In this document: positions 30,096 through 39,790 of the stretch, one piece after another
Numbering within the stretch: the stretch's first letter is position 1
How the letters are laid out: the number at the start of each line of letters is the position of its first letter
Assembly: GCA_027858435.1 (NCBI GenBank)
Contig: JAQICS010000015.1
Span: 1 to 44,553 of the forward strand
DNA: 44,553 nt
Origin: Patescibacteria group bacterium
GTDB taxonomy: Bacteria > Patescibacteriota > Patescibacteriia > Patescibacteriales > UBA12465
Reading direction: 5' to 3'
Made by a program: the position numbers and the translations under genes
The notes under the pieces: generated by a model
Seen by the model: the letters and a program-made list of their open reading frames with translations, nothing else
Database searches by the model: none
Told to the model about the DNA's origin: nothing

Positions 30096-31040
30096 ATGTC
30101 CACCACAAAAAATAAAAAGAAAATATTATTCATGGGCACTCCAGAGTTTTCCTGCCCCGGTCTTAAATCTTTAATTGAAGAAGATGACTTTGAAGTAGTA
30201 GCTGTTTATACTCAAGCTGATAAAGCAGTTGGCAGAAAACAAGAAATACAAATGCCAGCCGTTAAAAAATTAGCACTAGAAAATAATATCTCCGTTTTTC
30301 AACCACAAAAAATTAAAGATGAGGTAGAAAACATCAAAAAACTTAATCCAGACTTAATTGTAGTTATCGCTTATGGAAAAATAATTCCACAAAGCATTTT
30401 AGATATTCCTAAATATTCCTGTATTAATGTTCATGCTTCCCTTCTTCCTAAATATCGCGGTGCTTCGTGTTTGAATGCTCCCATTATTAACGGTGATAAA
30501 GAAACCGGTATAACTATTATGAAAATGGAAGCTGGGTTAGACACAGGACCAATTTTAAAACAATTTAAAATAGATATTAAAAGTAATGAAAAACTAGAAA
30601 CCCTTCATGATAAATTATCTGACTTGGCTGCTAATAATTTAGTAGAAACTCTTAAAGATTGGATGATGGAAAAAATTGAAGCTCAAGAACAAGACGATAG
30701 TAGGTCAAGCTATGTTTCAATTATAAAAAAAGAAGATGGAAAAATAGACGTAAATAAACCAGCTAATGAGATTGAAAGAATGATTAGAGCTTTTAATCCT
30801 TGGCCAGGAACTTATGCCAATTTAAATGATAAACCACTTAAAATATTAGAAGCAGAAGTAGAAAAAGAAGAAAATAATAAAGAAATAGGTGAGTTTTACT
30901 TGCAAAACAAAGACTTATACCTTAAATGTGGACAAAATTCTCTACATATATTAAAATTGCAATTGCCTGGAAAAAGATCAATGACAACCACTGAGCTTTT
31001 AAACGGCAACAAGGATATTGTCGGCAACATCCTTAAATAA
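30096..31040 (+). CDS. fmt: Methionyl-tRNA formyltransferase
   Basis: FMGTPEFSCPGLKSL, INVHASLLPKYRGASCLNAPIINGDKETGITIMKMEAGLDTGPIL. Confidence 0.97.
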   Translation: MSTTKNKKKILFMGTPEFSCPGLKSLIEEDDFEVVAVYTQADKAVGRKQEIQMPAVKKLALENNISVFQPQKIKDEVENIKKLNPDLIVVIAYGKIIPQSILDIPKYSCINVHASLLPKYRGASCLNAPIINGDKETGITIMKMEAGLDTGPILKQFKIDIKSNEKLETLHDKLSDLAANNLVETLKDWMMEKIEAQEQDDSRSSYVSIIKKEDGKIDVNKPANEIERMIRAFNPWPGTYANLNDKPLKILEAEVEKEENNKEIGEFYLQNKDLYLKCGQNSLHILKLQLPGKRSMTTTELLNGNKDIVGNILK

Positions 31041-31044
31041 TCAA

Positions 31045-31116
31045 GGTCCCTTCGTCTAATGGTTAGGACATCAGATTCTCATTCTGAAAATAGGGGTTCG
31101 ATTCCCCTAGGGACTA
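31045..31116 (+). tRNA. tRNA-Glu (anticodon CTC)
   Basis: GGTCCCTTCGTCTAATGGTTAGGACATCAGATTCTCATTCTGAAAATAGGGGTTCGATTCCCCTAGGGACTA; loop TTCTCAT. Confidence 0.93.
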
Positions 31117-31127
31117 CGAAGTAAAAA
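31097..31127 (+). repeat. Left copy of 31-bp direct repeat TTCGATTCCCCTAGGGACTACGAAGTAAAAA (putative att site)
   Basis: Identical to 39863-39893; imperfect similarity extends upstream (31076-31127 vs 39842-39893, 48/52). Confidence 0.9.
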
Positions 31128-31155
31128 TAGACTCAATGAATGTTGGGTCTATTTT
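31122..31155 (+). terminator. Terminator after tRNA-Glu
   Basis: AAAAATAGACTCAA-tgaatg-TTGGGTCTATTTTT hairpin. Confidence 0.75.
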
Positions 31156-31247
31156 TATTAATGTGAGTAATCAAACATATATAAACTAAAAACCATGTGA
31201 TAACATTTTTTTGTTTTTTTAGCTGCTAATTTACTGTTTATATTATG

Positions 31248-31487
31248 CTAAGAAATTTTTTCTATTTCCTTAAAATCAGCCCATTTATAATTAATATGTC
31301 CGTTGCTTATTTTAATATCTCTAATTTTTATTAATCTACAAATATAAAATACTGAATACTTAGCTAGATTTTCAATACCAATATCAATAAAACGGTTAAT
31401 AACGTTCTGAGCACTAGCTCTAGTAAATCCAGTCCATTTCTGAATTACAGGAACATTTATAATCAGCTGACCATAAAGCTTCGGCAA
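31248..31487 (-). pseudogene. Possible remnant with winged-helix-like region (resembles Fic C-terminal wHTH)
   Basis: VPVIQKWTGFTRASAQNVINRFIDIGI; TTG start; similarity to parent family is a weak visual call. Confidence 0.35.
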
Positions 31488-31606
31488 GACTATGACTGCA
31501 CTTTCCGAAGCCCAAGTACCAAGTTTTTTCTTAAGAGTTGAAAAAATATTTCTGACCTTAATTATATTTCTATTATACTAAACGTCAAGTAGAAAAAAAG
31601 TGACAA

Positions 31607-31634
31607 AAAAGCGGACACTTTTATGTCCGCTTTT
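31607..31634 (-). terminator. Hairpin terminator after copA-like gene
   Basis: AAAAGCGGACA-cttttA-TGTCCGCTTTT. Confidence 0.8.
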
Positions 31635-31668
31635 AAAAATACTGCTTATATCGTGTCTGGTTCTTATG

Positions 31669-33903
31669 TTATAACCTCTTTGTCTTAAGAAGTAATGAAT
31701 TTGTAACGACACTTACAGAACTAAGAGCCATTGCTGATCCAGCAATAATAGGAGAAAGCAACCAGCCTGTCCAAAAATAGAATGCTCCGGCAGCAACCGG
31801 AATACCAATAATATTATAGAATAAAGCCCAAAACATATTTTGTTTAATTTTACTCATTGTCATTTTACTTAACTTAATTGCCCGAGAAATATCACGTAGA
31901 TCATTTTTCATTAAAACAATATTACCTGTTTCCATGGCCACATCTGTTCCTGATCCCATGGCAATCCCAATATCAGCCTGAGCTAATGCCGGTGAATCAT
32001 TTATTCCATCCCCAATCATTGCAACTTTACCCTTTTCTTGAAGCTTTTTAACATGGTTAACTTTATCCTCCGGTAACACTTCCGCAAAGAAGTTGGAAAT
32101 TCCAACCTGCTTTACAATCGCTTGTGCCGTTCTTTTATTATCACCAGTTATCATATAAACCTCCACTCCTAGTTTTAACAAACTAGAAACAGCTTCCTTA
32201 GAAGTTTCTCTTAACACATCCGCAACCGCGACAAGTCCAATACAATCATTATCTCTTGCTACTAGCATTACTGTTTTCCCTTCATTTTCTAATTTCTCCA
32301 TCTCCTTTCCTATGTTTTCTTTAGCATTTGTAACTAAAGAGTCTATTTCAATATTATTATCAATCATTAATTTTCTGGTACCTATAATGACTAGTTTATC
32401 ATCAAGTATTCCTCTAACACCTCCTCCAATAACCGCATGGAAATCAGTCACGTCTTGTAGTTTTATGTTTTGTTTTTTAGCTTCGCTTACTATTGCTTGT
32501 GCTAAAGGATGCTCCGATTTCTGTTCCACTGAAGCAATTACTTTAAGAAGCTCATCGCTTTTTATAATTTTCTGATTTTCTGAATCTATCTGTACAAGAT
32601 TTGTTACTTCTGGTTCACCTTTTGTAATAGTCCCCGTTTTATCAAACACAACATAATTAATCTTGTGAGCTATTTCTAAAGAATCAGCTCCTTTAATTAA
32701 TATTCCATTTTGAGCACCCTTACCCGAACCCACCATAATAGCTGTTGGTGTTGCTAGTCCTAAAGCACAAGGACAAGCGATTACTAATACTGCTACTGAC
32801 GTCATAAGGGCGAAAGAGAAACCTTGTCCTAATAGTAAAAACCAAATTAGAAAAGTGGAAACAGCAATAATAATAACTACGGCAACAAAGTAAGCTGACA
32901 CCTGATCGGCAAATCTTTGAATAGGCGCCTTTTTCCCCTGAGCTTCATCAATTAATTTAATAATTTTAGCCAAGGTGGTATTTGCGCCAATTTTAGTCGC
33001 CTTAAAAATAATTGAACCATTTTTATTAATTGTTGCACCGACGACAGGATCATTTATTTTTTTTTCAACTGGCACACTCTCCCCAGTTATCATACTTTCA
33101 TCAACATATGAATGTCCTTCAACAATTTCTCCGTCAACCGGAATGCTTTCACCTGGTTTAACAATAACCATGTCACCTAATTGAACCTCATCAACTGAAA
33201 CTTTTATTTCTTGTCCATTTTTTCGTATGGTTGCTATTTTGGGGCTCAAATCCATTAAAGACCTAATAGCATCGCCTGTTTTTCCTTTAGCAATTGCTTC
33301 AAGAAGTTTTCCTAAAACAACAAGAGTTATTAATATTGCGGATGTCTCAAAGTATTGACCGCCCATTGAATCAGACAAGATACTGTAGACACTAAAGAAA
33401 TAGGCAGCGCTTGTACCAAGTGCTATCAATGTGTCCATATTAGCACTCTTATTCTTCAAGGCAATCCAAGCACCTTGATAAAATTGCCAACCAACTACAA
33501 ATTGAACAGGTGTTGCTAGAAACCAAAGAATGTAATCTGCATAAGGAATTGTTATATTAAGCCACATAAAAACCATGCCCAATATAAAAGCTGGCGTAGC
33601 AAATATTAAACTGATTAAAAGTTTTCTTTTATATTTTTTTATTTCCCCGTGCTGCATGGCAAACTGTTTTTCAAAAGCATTTCCATAATCAGCCAGCTCA
33701 GCACCATAACCCACTTTTGTGATAGTAGAGATTAAATCTTTCGTCTTTAATTTATTATCATCATATTTAATAGACGCTTTATTTGATGATAAATTAACGT
33801 TTGATTTTTTTACTCCGTTCTTTTTTAAAAGAGTTTTATCAATCAAAGTTGAACACGAAGCACAATGCATCCCTGAAATTTGGAGCTCAATTTTTTTAAT
33901 CAT
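31669..33903 (-). CDS. copA: Heavy-metal (Cu+-type) P1B ATPase, CopA-like
   Basis: [61 protein letters not shown]. Confidence 0.95.
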   Translation of the reverse strand: MIKKIELQISGMHCASCSTLIDKTLLKKNGVKKSNVNLSSNKASIKYDDNKLKTKDLISTITKVGYGAELADYGNAFEKQFAMQHGEIKKYKRKLLISLIFATPAFILGMVFMWLNITIPYADYILWFLATPVQFVVGWQFYQGAWIALKNKSANMDTLIALGTSAAYFFSVYSILSDSMGGQYFETSAILITLVVLGKLLEAIAKGKTGDAIRSLMDLSPKIATIRKNGQEIKVSVDEVQLGDMVIVKPGESIPVDGEIVEGHSYVDESMITGESVPVEKKINDPVVGATINKNGSIIFKATKIGANTTLAKIIKLIDEAQGKKAPIQRFADQVSAYFVAVVIIIAVSTFLIWFLLLGQGFSFALMTSVAVLVIACPCALGLATPTAIMVGSGKGAQNGILIKGADSLEIAHKINYVVFDKTGTITKGEPEVTNLVQIDSENQKIIKSDELLKVIASVEQKSEHPLAQAIVSEAKKQNIKLQDVTDFHAVIGGGVRGILDDKLVIIGTRKLMIDNNIEIDSLVTNAKENIGKEMEKLENEGKTVMLVARDNDCIGLVAVADVLRETSKEAVSSLLKLGVEVYMITGDNKRTAQAIVKQVGISNFFAEVLPEDKVNHVKKLQEKGKVAMIGDGINDSPALAQADIGIAMGSGTDVAMETGNIVLMKNDLRDISRAIKLSKMTMSKIKQNMFWALFYNIIGIPVAAGAFYFWTGWLLSPIIAGSAMALSSVSVVTNSLLLKTKRL

Positions 33904-33939
33904 AATTTTATTTCTTTAAACTTCTAAACTTCTTAACTA

Positions 33940-34920
33940 TTATTGTAACATTTCTTCAATTATTTGTTTTAGATTATCATATGAAACTGCCCCTCCTAAA
34001 GGTTTGCCATTGATAAAGTCTCCAGGAGTCCCGCTAACACCAAACTTTACGCCCTCTTGATAATCTGCTTCTACATTATTACTATATTTACCAGATGAGA
34101 CACATGAATCAAACTGGGCAACATCAAGCCCTATATTTTTGGCAAATGTTGAAAGTCTAGTCTCACTAATTGTTTGTTGATTTGTATACACCTCATCTGA
34201 AAACTCCCAAAATTTACCTTGTTCTGCAGCACACTCTGAAGCCTCGGCGGTTTTTCTAGCTAAAGGATGGATACTGTCTAATGGAAAGTGTTTAAAAACC
34301 CAGCTAACATCTTCTGGATATTCAGCAAGTATTTGATTCATAGTCTCATGAAAACGGGCACAATATGGACATTGAAAATCTGAATATTCAACAATTGTTA
34401 TTGGCGCATTTATATTACCTTTTATATTATCATCTTTTGATACGGGTATATCCAGCACATCTCCTTGAGCTGGTGCTTGATTACCAGCCGGGTTATTTGT
34501 TGGTACTACACTATCTTCTTTAGCAACATTATTATTACTTTTTACTATTACTCCTTTTTTTTCACCCTCACTACCCTGATTGATTAATATAAAAATAAGT
34601 ACTAAGACACCAATTCCTATCATAGTTAACATAACAGATAGATAAACACTATTTCCTTTTAATTTTTTATCATCTTTTTTAGTTACATGTTTCTCACTTT
34701 CTTCTTCATAATCCTCCGCGACATAATCACCGGCGCTAGCAATTATTTTTTTAATATTTGCAATACTTGTTTGATCCTCATCAAAAACAACTACCGCCTT
34801 ACCTGTTTCTTTATTAACCTTACTCATGGTAACACCTTTATGATCATTTAACTCATTTTCGATTAAACTAGAGCAGGAACCACAATGAATTCCTTTAATG
34901 TTTAACTTTAATTTTTTCAT
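33940..34920 (-). CDS. HMA domain - TM - DsbA/thioredoxin-like fusion protein
   Basis: KGIHCGSCSSLIE HMA; TM; PITIVEYSDFQCPYCARFHETMNQI ... GVSGTPGDFINGKPLGGAVSYD. Confidence 0.9.
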   Translation of the reverse strand: MKKLKLNIKGIHCGSCSSLIENELNDHKGVTMSKVNKETGKAVVVFDEDQTSIANIKKIIASAGDYVAEDYEEESEKHVTKKDDKKLKGNSVYLSVMLTMIGIGVLVLIFILINQGSEGEKKGVIVKSNNNVAKEDSVVPTNNPAGNQAPAQGDVLDIPVSKDDNIKGNINAPITIVEYSDFQCPYCARFHETMNQILAEYPEDVSWVFKHFPLDSIHPLARKTAEASECAAEQGKFWEFSDEVYTNQQTISETRLSTFAKNIGLDVAQFDSCVSSGKYSNNVEADYQEGVKFGVSGTPGDFINGKPLGGAVSYDNLKQIIEEMLQ

Positions 34921-34949
34921 ATATTTATAGTTAGATATTAATTAATGTA

Positions 34950-36713
34950 CTATTGCCCACAACTATCACTCTCACCTCCTCCACAACCGCAACCGGTAGC
35001 ACCCGAGGGGATGACTTCGGTTTCTGAAACTGCTAAAGCTGACAGGGTGCCACTTTGTGCAGATCCGGCTTTCTCATCTACAACTTCGATTGTCCCAGAA
35101 ACCATTCCCATCCAACAACTAAATTTATATATTCCTGGTTGTTCTGGTGTAAACTCTTTCACACTTGTCTTTCCAGGAGTCAGAGCAATTTGCCCATCAA
35201 AAAGACCACGCGACATAACAGCATTTGTACAACCGCTTGTTCCTTTATCTGTGATTTCCCATCTTACTGGTATCCCGGCTCTCACTTTTAGTCTATTTGG
35301 TGTATAACCAGTAGACTTTGCGTCCATTTTTAAAACCTGTATACCATTAACAACTTCTGGTAATCCATCATCTTTAAATTCAATTGCCTGACTTTTATTA
35401 ATTGTCACATCACTTAGACTAGTCCAGCCCAAAACATTTAACTGCGCGTTAATGTTAAATAGAGCAAAGAATAAAACTAACACACCAGCTACTTTCAAAA
35501 AACGATTAGCTAAATGTGGTTTCTTTGAAAATTTTACACTCGATATACCAATGAATAACATAATTGGAAGAGTCCCGAGAGCAAAAAATAGCATTATGAG
35601 CATACCCTGTATCATACTACCAGACGCTAATGCTAGGGTTTGAGCTGTTATAGTAAAACCACAAGGAAGAAAAAAAGTTAAAGCACCCATCACAAACGGC
35701 ATATAACGCCCTTTAAAGTTATCCTCATTTACAGCATAACGAGTAATGAATTTAGGAGCAGAAATTTGAAATTTTTGAAAATATTTTACTCCCAACATTT
35801 GCAAAGCTAAAAATAACATCATTAATGATACCAGTGCTATTAATATAGTATTAGCTGTTAAAGATAACTTAAAAAAACTACCAATCGCACCCAAAATACC
35901 TCCAAACAAAGCATAAGAAACTAATCTTCCAGAATTAAATATTAAATGAGGTTGTAATTTTTTAATACTTTTATCATCTTTTGCATATAGGCTTGACCAC
36001 TGTTTTGACATTGAGAGAATAACCCCACCTACAAGCGCAGCGCAGCTTGAAAGCCCAGCTAATAAACCAAAAACTAAAAACATCGGCAAGGCAGAAGTAG
36101 AATTAACACTAATTAATGCTGATATACCAGTTTTATTAATAAATGAAAAACCAATAATAAGAGCAATAGAAACAGCCACAATTATTAACAGATCATGAAA
36201 CTTTTGTTTGTTTATAATAAGCTCTCCTCTAGCAGTAGTAATTAACTTTTCTTCGTGTTTTTTCTTTGGATTATCTGAAAAAATGTAGTCATCACCTTTA
36301 AATAACTTATTTAACTCTTCAATCTTAGGATAATCCCCGGAATATCTAATTTCAACCTGCCCCTTACCAACGGAGGCATCAACCGATTTCACTTCATCTC
36401 TTTTTATTAGACTTTTTTCAGTAGTTATTTCACATGATGCGCAATGCATTCCTTCTACAAAGTAAACGTGTTTTTTTATCTTAGCACTTTCTCGATTCTC
36501 ATGTAATTTATAATCAAGTCCTAATTTATTTATTTTATCTAGAATCTTTTTTTCACTAATCTCTTCCTCATTAAATTCTACTTCACATTTATTTGTTTCG
36601 AAATCAACATTGACTTTTCTTACTCCAGTTAAAATTTCAATTTCTGCCTCAACTTGGTACTTGTCTTCTTGTTTCTTTTTATTCTGAAGTAAGATGCTTA
36701 AATTTTTTATCAT
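34950..36713 (-). CDS. HMA-HMA-TauE/SafE (DsbD-like)-cupredoxin membrane protein with Cys-rich tail
   Basis: VEGMHCASC; polytopic FLPCGFTITAQTLALASGS; cupredoxin-like YTPNRLKVRAGIPVRWEITDKGTSGC...YKFSCWMGMVSGTIEV; tail GCGCGGGESDSCGQ. Confidence 0.88.
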   Translation of the reverse strand: MIKNLSILLQNKKKQEDKYQVEAEIEILTGVRKVNVDFETNKCEVEFNEEEISEKKILDKINKLGLDYKLHENRESAKIKKHVYFVEGMHCASCEITTEKSLIKRDEVKSVDASVGKGQVEIRYSGDYPKIEELNKLFKGDDYIFSDNPKKKHEEKLITTARGELIINKQKFHDLLIIVAVSIALIIGFSFINKTGISALISVNSTSALPMFLVFGLLAGLSSCAALVGGVILSMSKQWSSLYAKDDKSIKKLQPHLIFNSGRLVSYALFGGILGAIGSFFKLSLTANTILIALVSLMMLFLALQMLGVKYFQKFQISAPKFITRYAVNEDNFKGRYMPFVMGALTFFLPCGFTITAQTLALASGSMIQGMLIMLFFALGTLPIMLFIGISSVKFSKKPHLANRFLKVAGVLVLFFALFNINAQLNVLGWTSLSDVTINKSQAIEFKDDGLPEVVNGIQVLKMDAKSTGYTPNRLKVRAGIPVRWEITDKGTSGCTNAVMSRGLFDGQIALTPGKTSVKEFTPEQPGIYKFSCWMGMVSGTIEVVDEKAGSAQSGTLSALAVSETEVIPSGATGCGCGGGESDSCGQ

Positions 36714-36825
36714 AAATTTATTAATATAAGCTATTACACATAACAGAGGGCTAGTAATAACTATTTTGTTCTCTTATTTTATTTTTAATTACTTTTAAAC
36801 AAACAATACTAAATCAAAAAACACA

Positions 36826-37464
36826 TTAGCAACCAAGCTCACCTTCAATCGGACAAATATCTAAATTATCATTACCTTCCTTTATCTCCATTTTTCCCGG
36901 TTCTGGGCCAGACACCACATATTGATTTACATCAGTTATATCCCATTCGTGTTCATGGTTCCATGAATTCCAATAATATCTCCATTCGTTCCAACCTACT
37001 CCTAAATGTTGAACATAAATACCATGATCAGCTAAAATTTTTCCTATTTTCCTTCCAGTCATACAAGGAATGCTGTAACAATAGATGATAATATCCTTAG
37101 ATTGGTCTAGCTTAGAAAATGCATTAACAATTCTATCTACATCACTATATGCCGAAGTATCGGGATCTTTATAGGCTGGAATGCTTACTGCTCCTACTAT
37201 ATGATCGTTCTCATACTCTTCCTGACTTCTTAAATCAACTAAAATAAAACTATCATCTCCCGCAGCAATACCCTTCCTTATACCATGTGGACTAACATGA
37301 ACAGCCGTTTCAACATCATAAAACTCTTTAATTAATTCCTGTTTTGTTTTAGTTTGGGGCAAATATTTTACCTTATTTTTACTAATAACTAAATAAGTAG
37401 TTAAACTACTGAAAATAACACTAACAATAATGGATAACGTTATAATTTTTAAAAGTTTTGTCAT
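36826..37464 (-). CDS. Membrane-anchored/secreted rhodanese-domain protein
   Basis: ILVDLRSQEEYENDHIVGAVSIP; active-site loop YCYSIPCMTGRK; C-terminal CPIEGELGC. Confidence 0.88.
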   Translation of the reverse strand: MTKLLKIITLSIIVSVIFSSLTTYLVISKNKVKYLPQTKTKQELIKEFYDVETAVHVSPHGIRKGIAAGDDSFILVDLRSQEEYENDHIVGAVSIPAYKDPDTSAYSDVDRIVNAFSKLDQSKDIIIYCYSIPCMTGRKIGKILADHGIYVQHLGVGWNEWRYYWNSWNHEHEWDITDVNQYVVSGPEPGKMEIKEGNDNLDICPIEGELGC

Positions 37465-37517
37465 AGATCGATTATGTTATTATTTAAAATTGTAATTAAA
37501 AAAGTAATTTAAAATGA

Positions 37518-38057
37518 TTAAAATAAGTTAGCTACACTTTCAACCTGTGCAACCTCAATAATTAACTTTTCATTTTCTACTTTTCCGTTTGAACTTATTG
37601 GACCAGGATTACACCCCCCTTTATCAAGCGCTATTCTATCTTTTGAATAGGTAACTCCACAATTATTACATTTAATTAAATCTCCAATCTGAGTAAAGCC
37701 TTTTTTTGCATCATAACAAACTTCACACGCATTGGCGGCAACTCGGTAAGTACCATCAGAGGCTTTAATAACAAAGAAATAAATAGTTTTATTTTTTGTT
37801 TTAGAAAAATAATTAAAATAATGAATATTATTATCATTAACTAAAGATTCATCTATCATAATTTTATTTCCTTCCGCTTTCATTTCTGTACCCCTCTCAC
37901 CAATAAAATTATCCGTAACCTTTTCTTCATTTGCTAAAACTTTGTTGTCTACCCCCACGCTACTACTCTCGCCATCTATCGTTGAGCCAATATTAGAACT
38001 ACACCCGGCAATAAGTAAAGGAAAAACTATTAGCAACCACGCAATCTTTTTTGACAT
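37518..38057 (-). CDS. DUF2318-like metal/Fe-S lipoprotein
   Basis: Lipobox LLIAGC; ACEVCYDAKKGFTQIGDLIKCNNCGVTYSKDRI. Confidence 0.85.
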   Translation of the reverse strand: MSKKIAWLLIVFPLLIAGCSSNIGSTIDGESSSVGVDNKVLANEEKVTDNFIGERGTEMKAEGNKIMIDESLVNDNNIHYFNYFSKTKNKTIYFFVIKASDGTYRVAANACEVCYDAKKGFTQIGDLIKCNNCGVTYSKDRIALDKGGCNPGPISSNGKVENEKLIIEVAQVESVANLF

Positions 38058-38091
38058 AAATATTTTAATTAATTTTAAAAAATAAACACCC

Positions 38092-38128
38092 TACTATACA
38101 TTGTAGTAGGGTGTAATAATTTTGTCAA
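38092..38128 (-). promoter_or_regulatory. Promoter of the DUF2318-rhodanese-...-copA operon with operator dyad
   Basis: Minus strand TTGACA (38123-38128) N17 TACAAT (38100-38105); operator TACTACAATGTATAGTA (38092-38108). Confidence 0.8.
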
Positions 38129-38144
38129 CTGTATTTAAAAAAGA

Positions 38145-39233
38145 CTAAAAATTTTGATTCATATTATTATAAAAAGGATACTTCTGCATTTTAATATTAC
38201 AGGACTCTTTTTTAAGTGACTCTTCGTTCCCTTCCATATTACAGAGCTGAGAACTCTCAGACATATTACAATCCTGATGCATACTATTATGATTCATTGC
38301 ACACACACCATTCTCTTGTTCAGCAATGGCTGTATTACTAGTTTGAAAAATAAAAATAAATATAAAAACAATAGCTAACATCACAAAGCTATTTAATAAG
38401 AAATTTGATTTAATAATATTTATTTTAATAACATAATTATCATCTGTAATCTTATTAATTCTTTCTTCAATTATTAAGCCAAAAGAAGCAACAACTAAAT
38501 TACTAGACTGACCAAGACCCTCTCTTAGTCTTAATACTTTGTACATTGCTCTCGCTAGATAAGATTTATTGGCAGAGTTTATAATCGCCCATTCATCAGC
38601 AGAAACTTCAGACAATTTATGGTACTGGTTAGAAAGCGCTTTTATGCCTGGTACAAAGAATAATGTGGTAGAAATAGTTTTAACAATAAACAACTTAATT
38701 GTTTCATTGTGAATTAAGTGGTGTTTTTCATGCAAAAGAACAGCTCTTAATTCCCTCTCACTTAATTTTTTTACTAAAACTGAGGATATACAAATTTTAG
38801 GACTTAAAAATCCATAACAAAAAACTATTGGACTATTATTTCTTGTTTCAAAGATTTTTTCTTCTAGATTTAAAGAAGTCGCCACCTTTCTTATTTTTTT
38901 TGAAATAAATTTCTTTTTGCTTCTAAGATTATTTTTAATAAATACTTTAGTTCTAAAATTTAAACTAATAACTTTAGCAATTACATATACCAAAAAGGCA
39001 AGCACTAGACTAGCGGCCAAAATTAAAAAAATAAACATCCAGGGATGACTACTAAAAGTCCAATGATTAGTACATCCACAAGCAGCTGCTAATTTTTCGC
39101 CCCAGACTGTCATGATGAATGATAGTCTACTTCGAAGTAAGATGTATATAAAGATAAAAACAAACAAAAAAAGAAAACTAATTAAATTAATTTTATAAAA
39201 AATTATATCAGCTTTTCTTCTCAGGTTTGTCAT
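38145..39233 (-). CDS. M56 (BlaR1/MecR1-type) peptidase with Cys/Met/His-rich C-terminal tail
   Basis: LLHEKHHLIHNE HEXXH; TM segments; tail CAMNHNSMHQDCNMSESSQLCNMEGNEESLKKESCNIKMQ. Confidence 0.88.
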   Translation of the reverse strand: MTNLRRKADIIFYKINLISFLFLFVFIFIYILLRSRLSFIMTVWGEKLAAACGCTNHWTFSSHPWMFIFLILAASLVLAFLVYVIAKVISLNFRTKVFIKNNLRSKKKFISKKIRKVATSLNLEEKIFETRNNSPIVFCYGFLSPKICISSVLVKKLSERELRAVLLHEKHHLIHNETIKLFIVKTISTTLFFVPGIKALSNQYHKLSEVSADEWAIINSANKSYLARAMYKVLRLREGLGQSSNLVVASFGLIIEERINKITDDNYVIKINIIKSNFLLNSFVMLAIVFIFIFIFQTSNTAIAEQENGVCAMNHNSMHQDCNMSESSQLCNMEGNEESLKKESCNIKMQKYPFYNNMNQNF

Positions 39234-39235
39234 GG

Positions 39236-39622
39236 CTATTTAATGATAGATTTTAGTTTTTTGCGCAATTCAACTGATTTTTTATTATTATTTACTTCCA
39301 TTACATCAATAAAACCGGCAACAGCTACATCTTCACCAAATTTTGCAATCAAATTGTTAATAATTTTCTTTGAAATGGAGGCACTAAAAGTCTTTTGATC
39401 TTGAACGGGGGCATAAATATAGGCATCATTTTTAAACTCTCGTTTTAAAATATTTTTATCATAAAGACGAGACATAACTGTCATAATTGTAGTATATGCT
39501 AACTGCTTTTGACTTTTTATATTGTTTAAAACATCACGTACTGAAGCTTTTCCAAGCTCCCAAACAGTCTCCATCACCTTGTTTTCTAACTCTCCTAAAC
39601 CGTTGATTTCCTTTTTTTTCAT
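39236..39622 (-). CDS. BlaI/MecI/CopY family transcriptional repressor
   Basis: LGELENKVMETVWELGKASVRDVLNNI...LAYTTIMTVMSRLYDKNILKREFKNDAYIYAP. Confidence 0.93.
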   Translation of the reverse strand: MKKKEINGLGELENKVMETVWELGKASVRDVLNNIKSQKQLAYTTIMTVMSRLYDKNILKREFKNDAYIYAPVQDQKTFSASISKKIINNLIAKFGEDVAVAGFIDVMEVNNNKKSVELRKKLKSIIK

Positions 39623-39636
39623 ATTTTTATTTTATC

Positions 39637-39678
39637 TACTATACTATGTAGTATACGGTATTCACTATTATATTGCAA
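39637..39678 (-). promoter_or_regulatory. Promoter of the repressor-M56 operon with operator dyad
   Basis: Minus strand TTGCAA (39673-39678) N17 TATACT (39650-39655); operator TACTACATAGTATAGTA (39637-39653), 15/17 identical to 38092-38108. Confidence 0.8.
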
Positions 39679-39718
39679 GTATGACAAAATGCTTAATTTA
39701 TAAAACCTAAAAACTCTT

Positions 39719-39764
39719 GCCAAAAAATAATCTTTTGATATTATCAAAATATAAATTATTTGGC
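39719..39764. repeat. 46-nt inverted repeat GCCAAA...TTTTGATATTATCAAAA...TTTGGC
   Basis: Direct read; nested perfect core palindrome. Confidence 0.7.
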
Positions 39765-39790
39765 TTAATATAAGCCTATGTTTGTTATGC

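Noticed and set aside
31669-33903. Mercury-resistance interpretation of the island
   Set aside because: No MerR, MerA or MerT-like proteins; CPC ATPase, cupredoxin and BlaI/CopY-type repressor fit copper/silver better
34945-35307. 120-aa plus-strand ORF (and 35055-35291, 35452-35643)
   Set aside because: Antisense shadows of the HMA/TauE/cupredoxin gene
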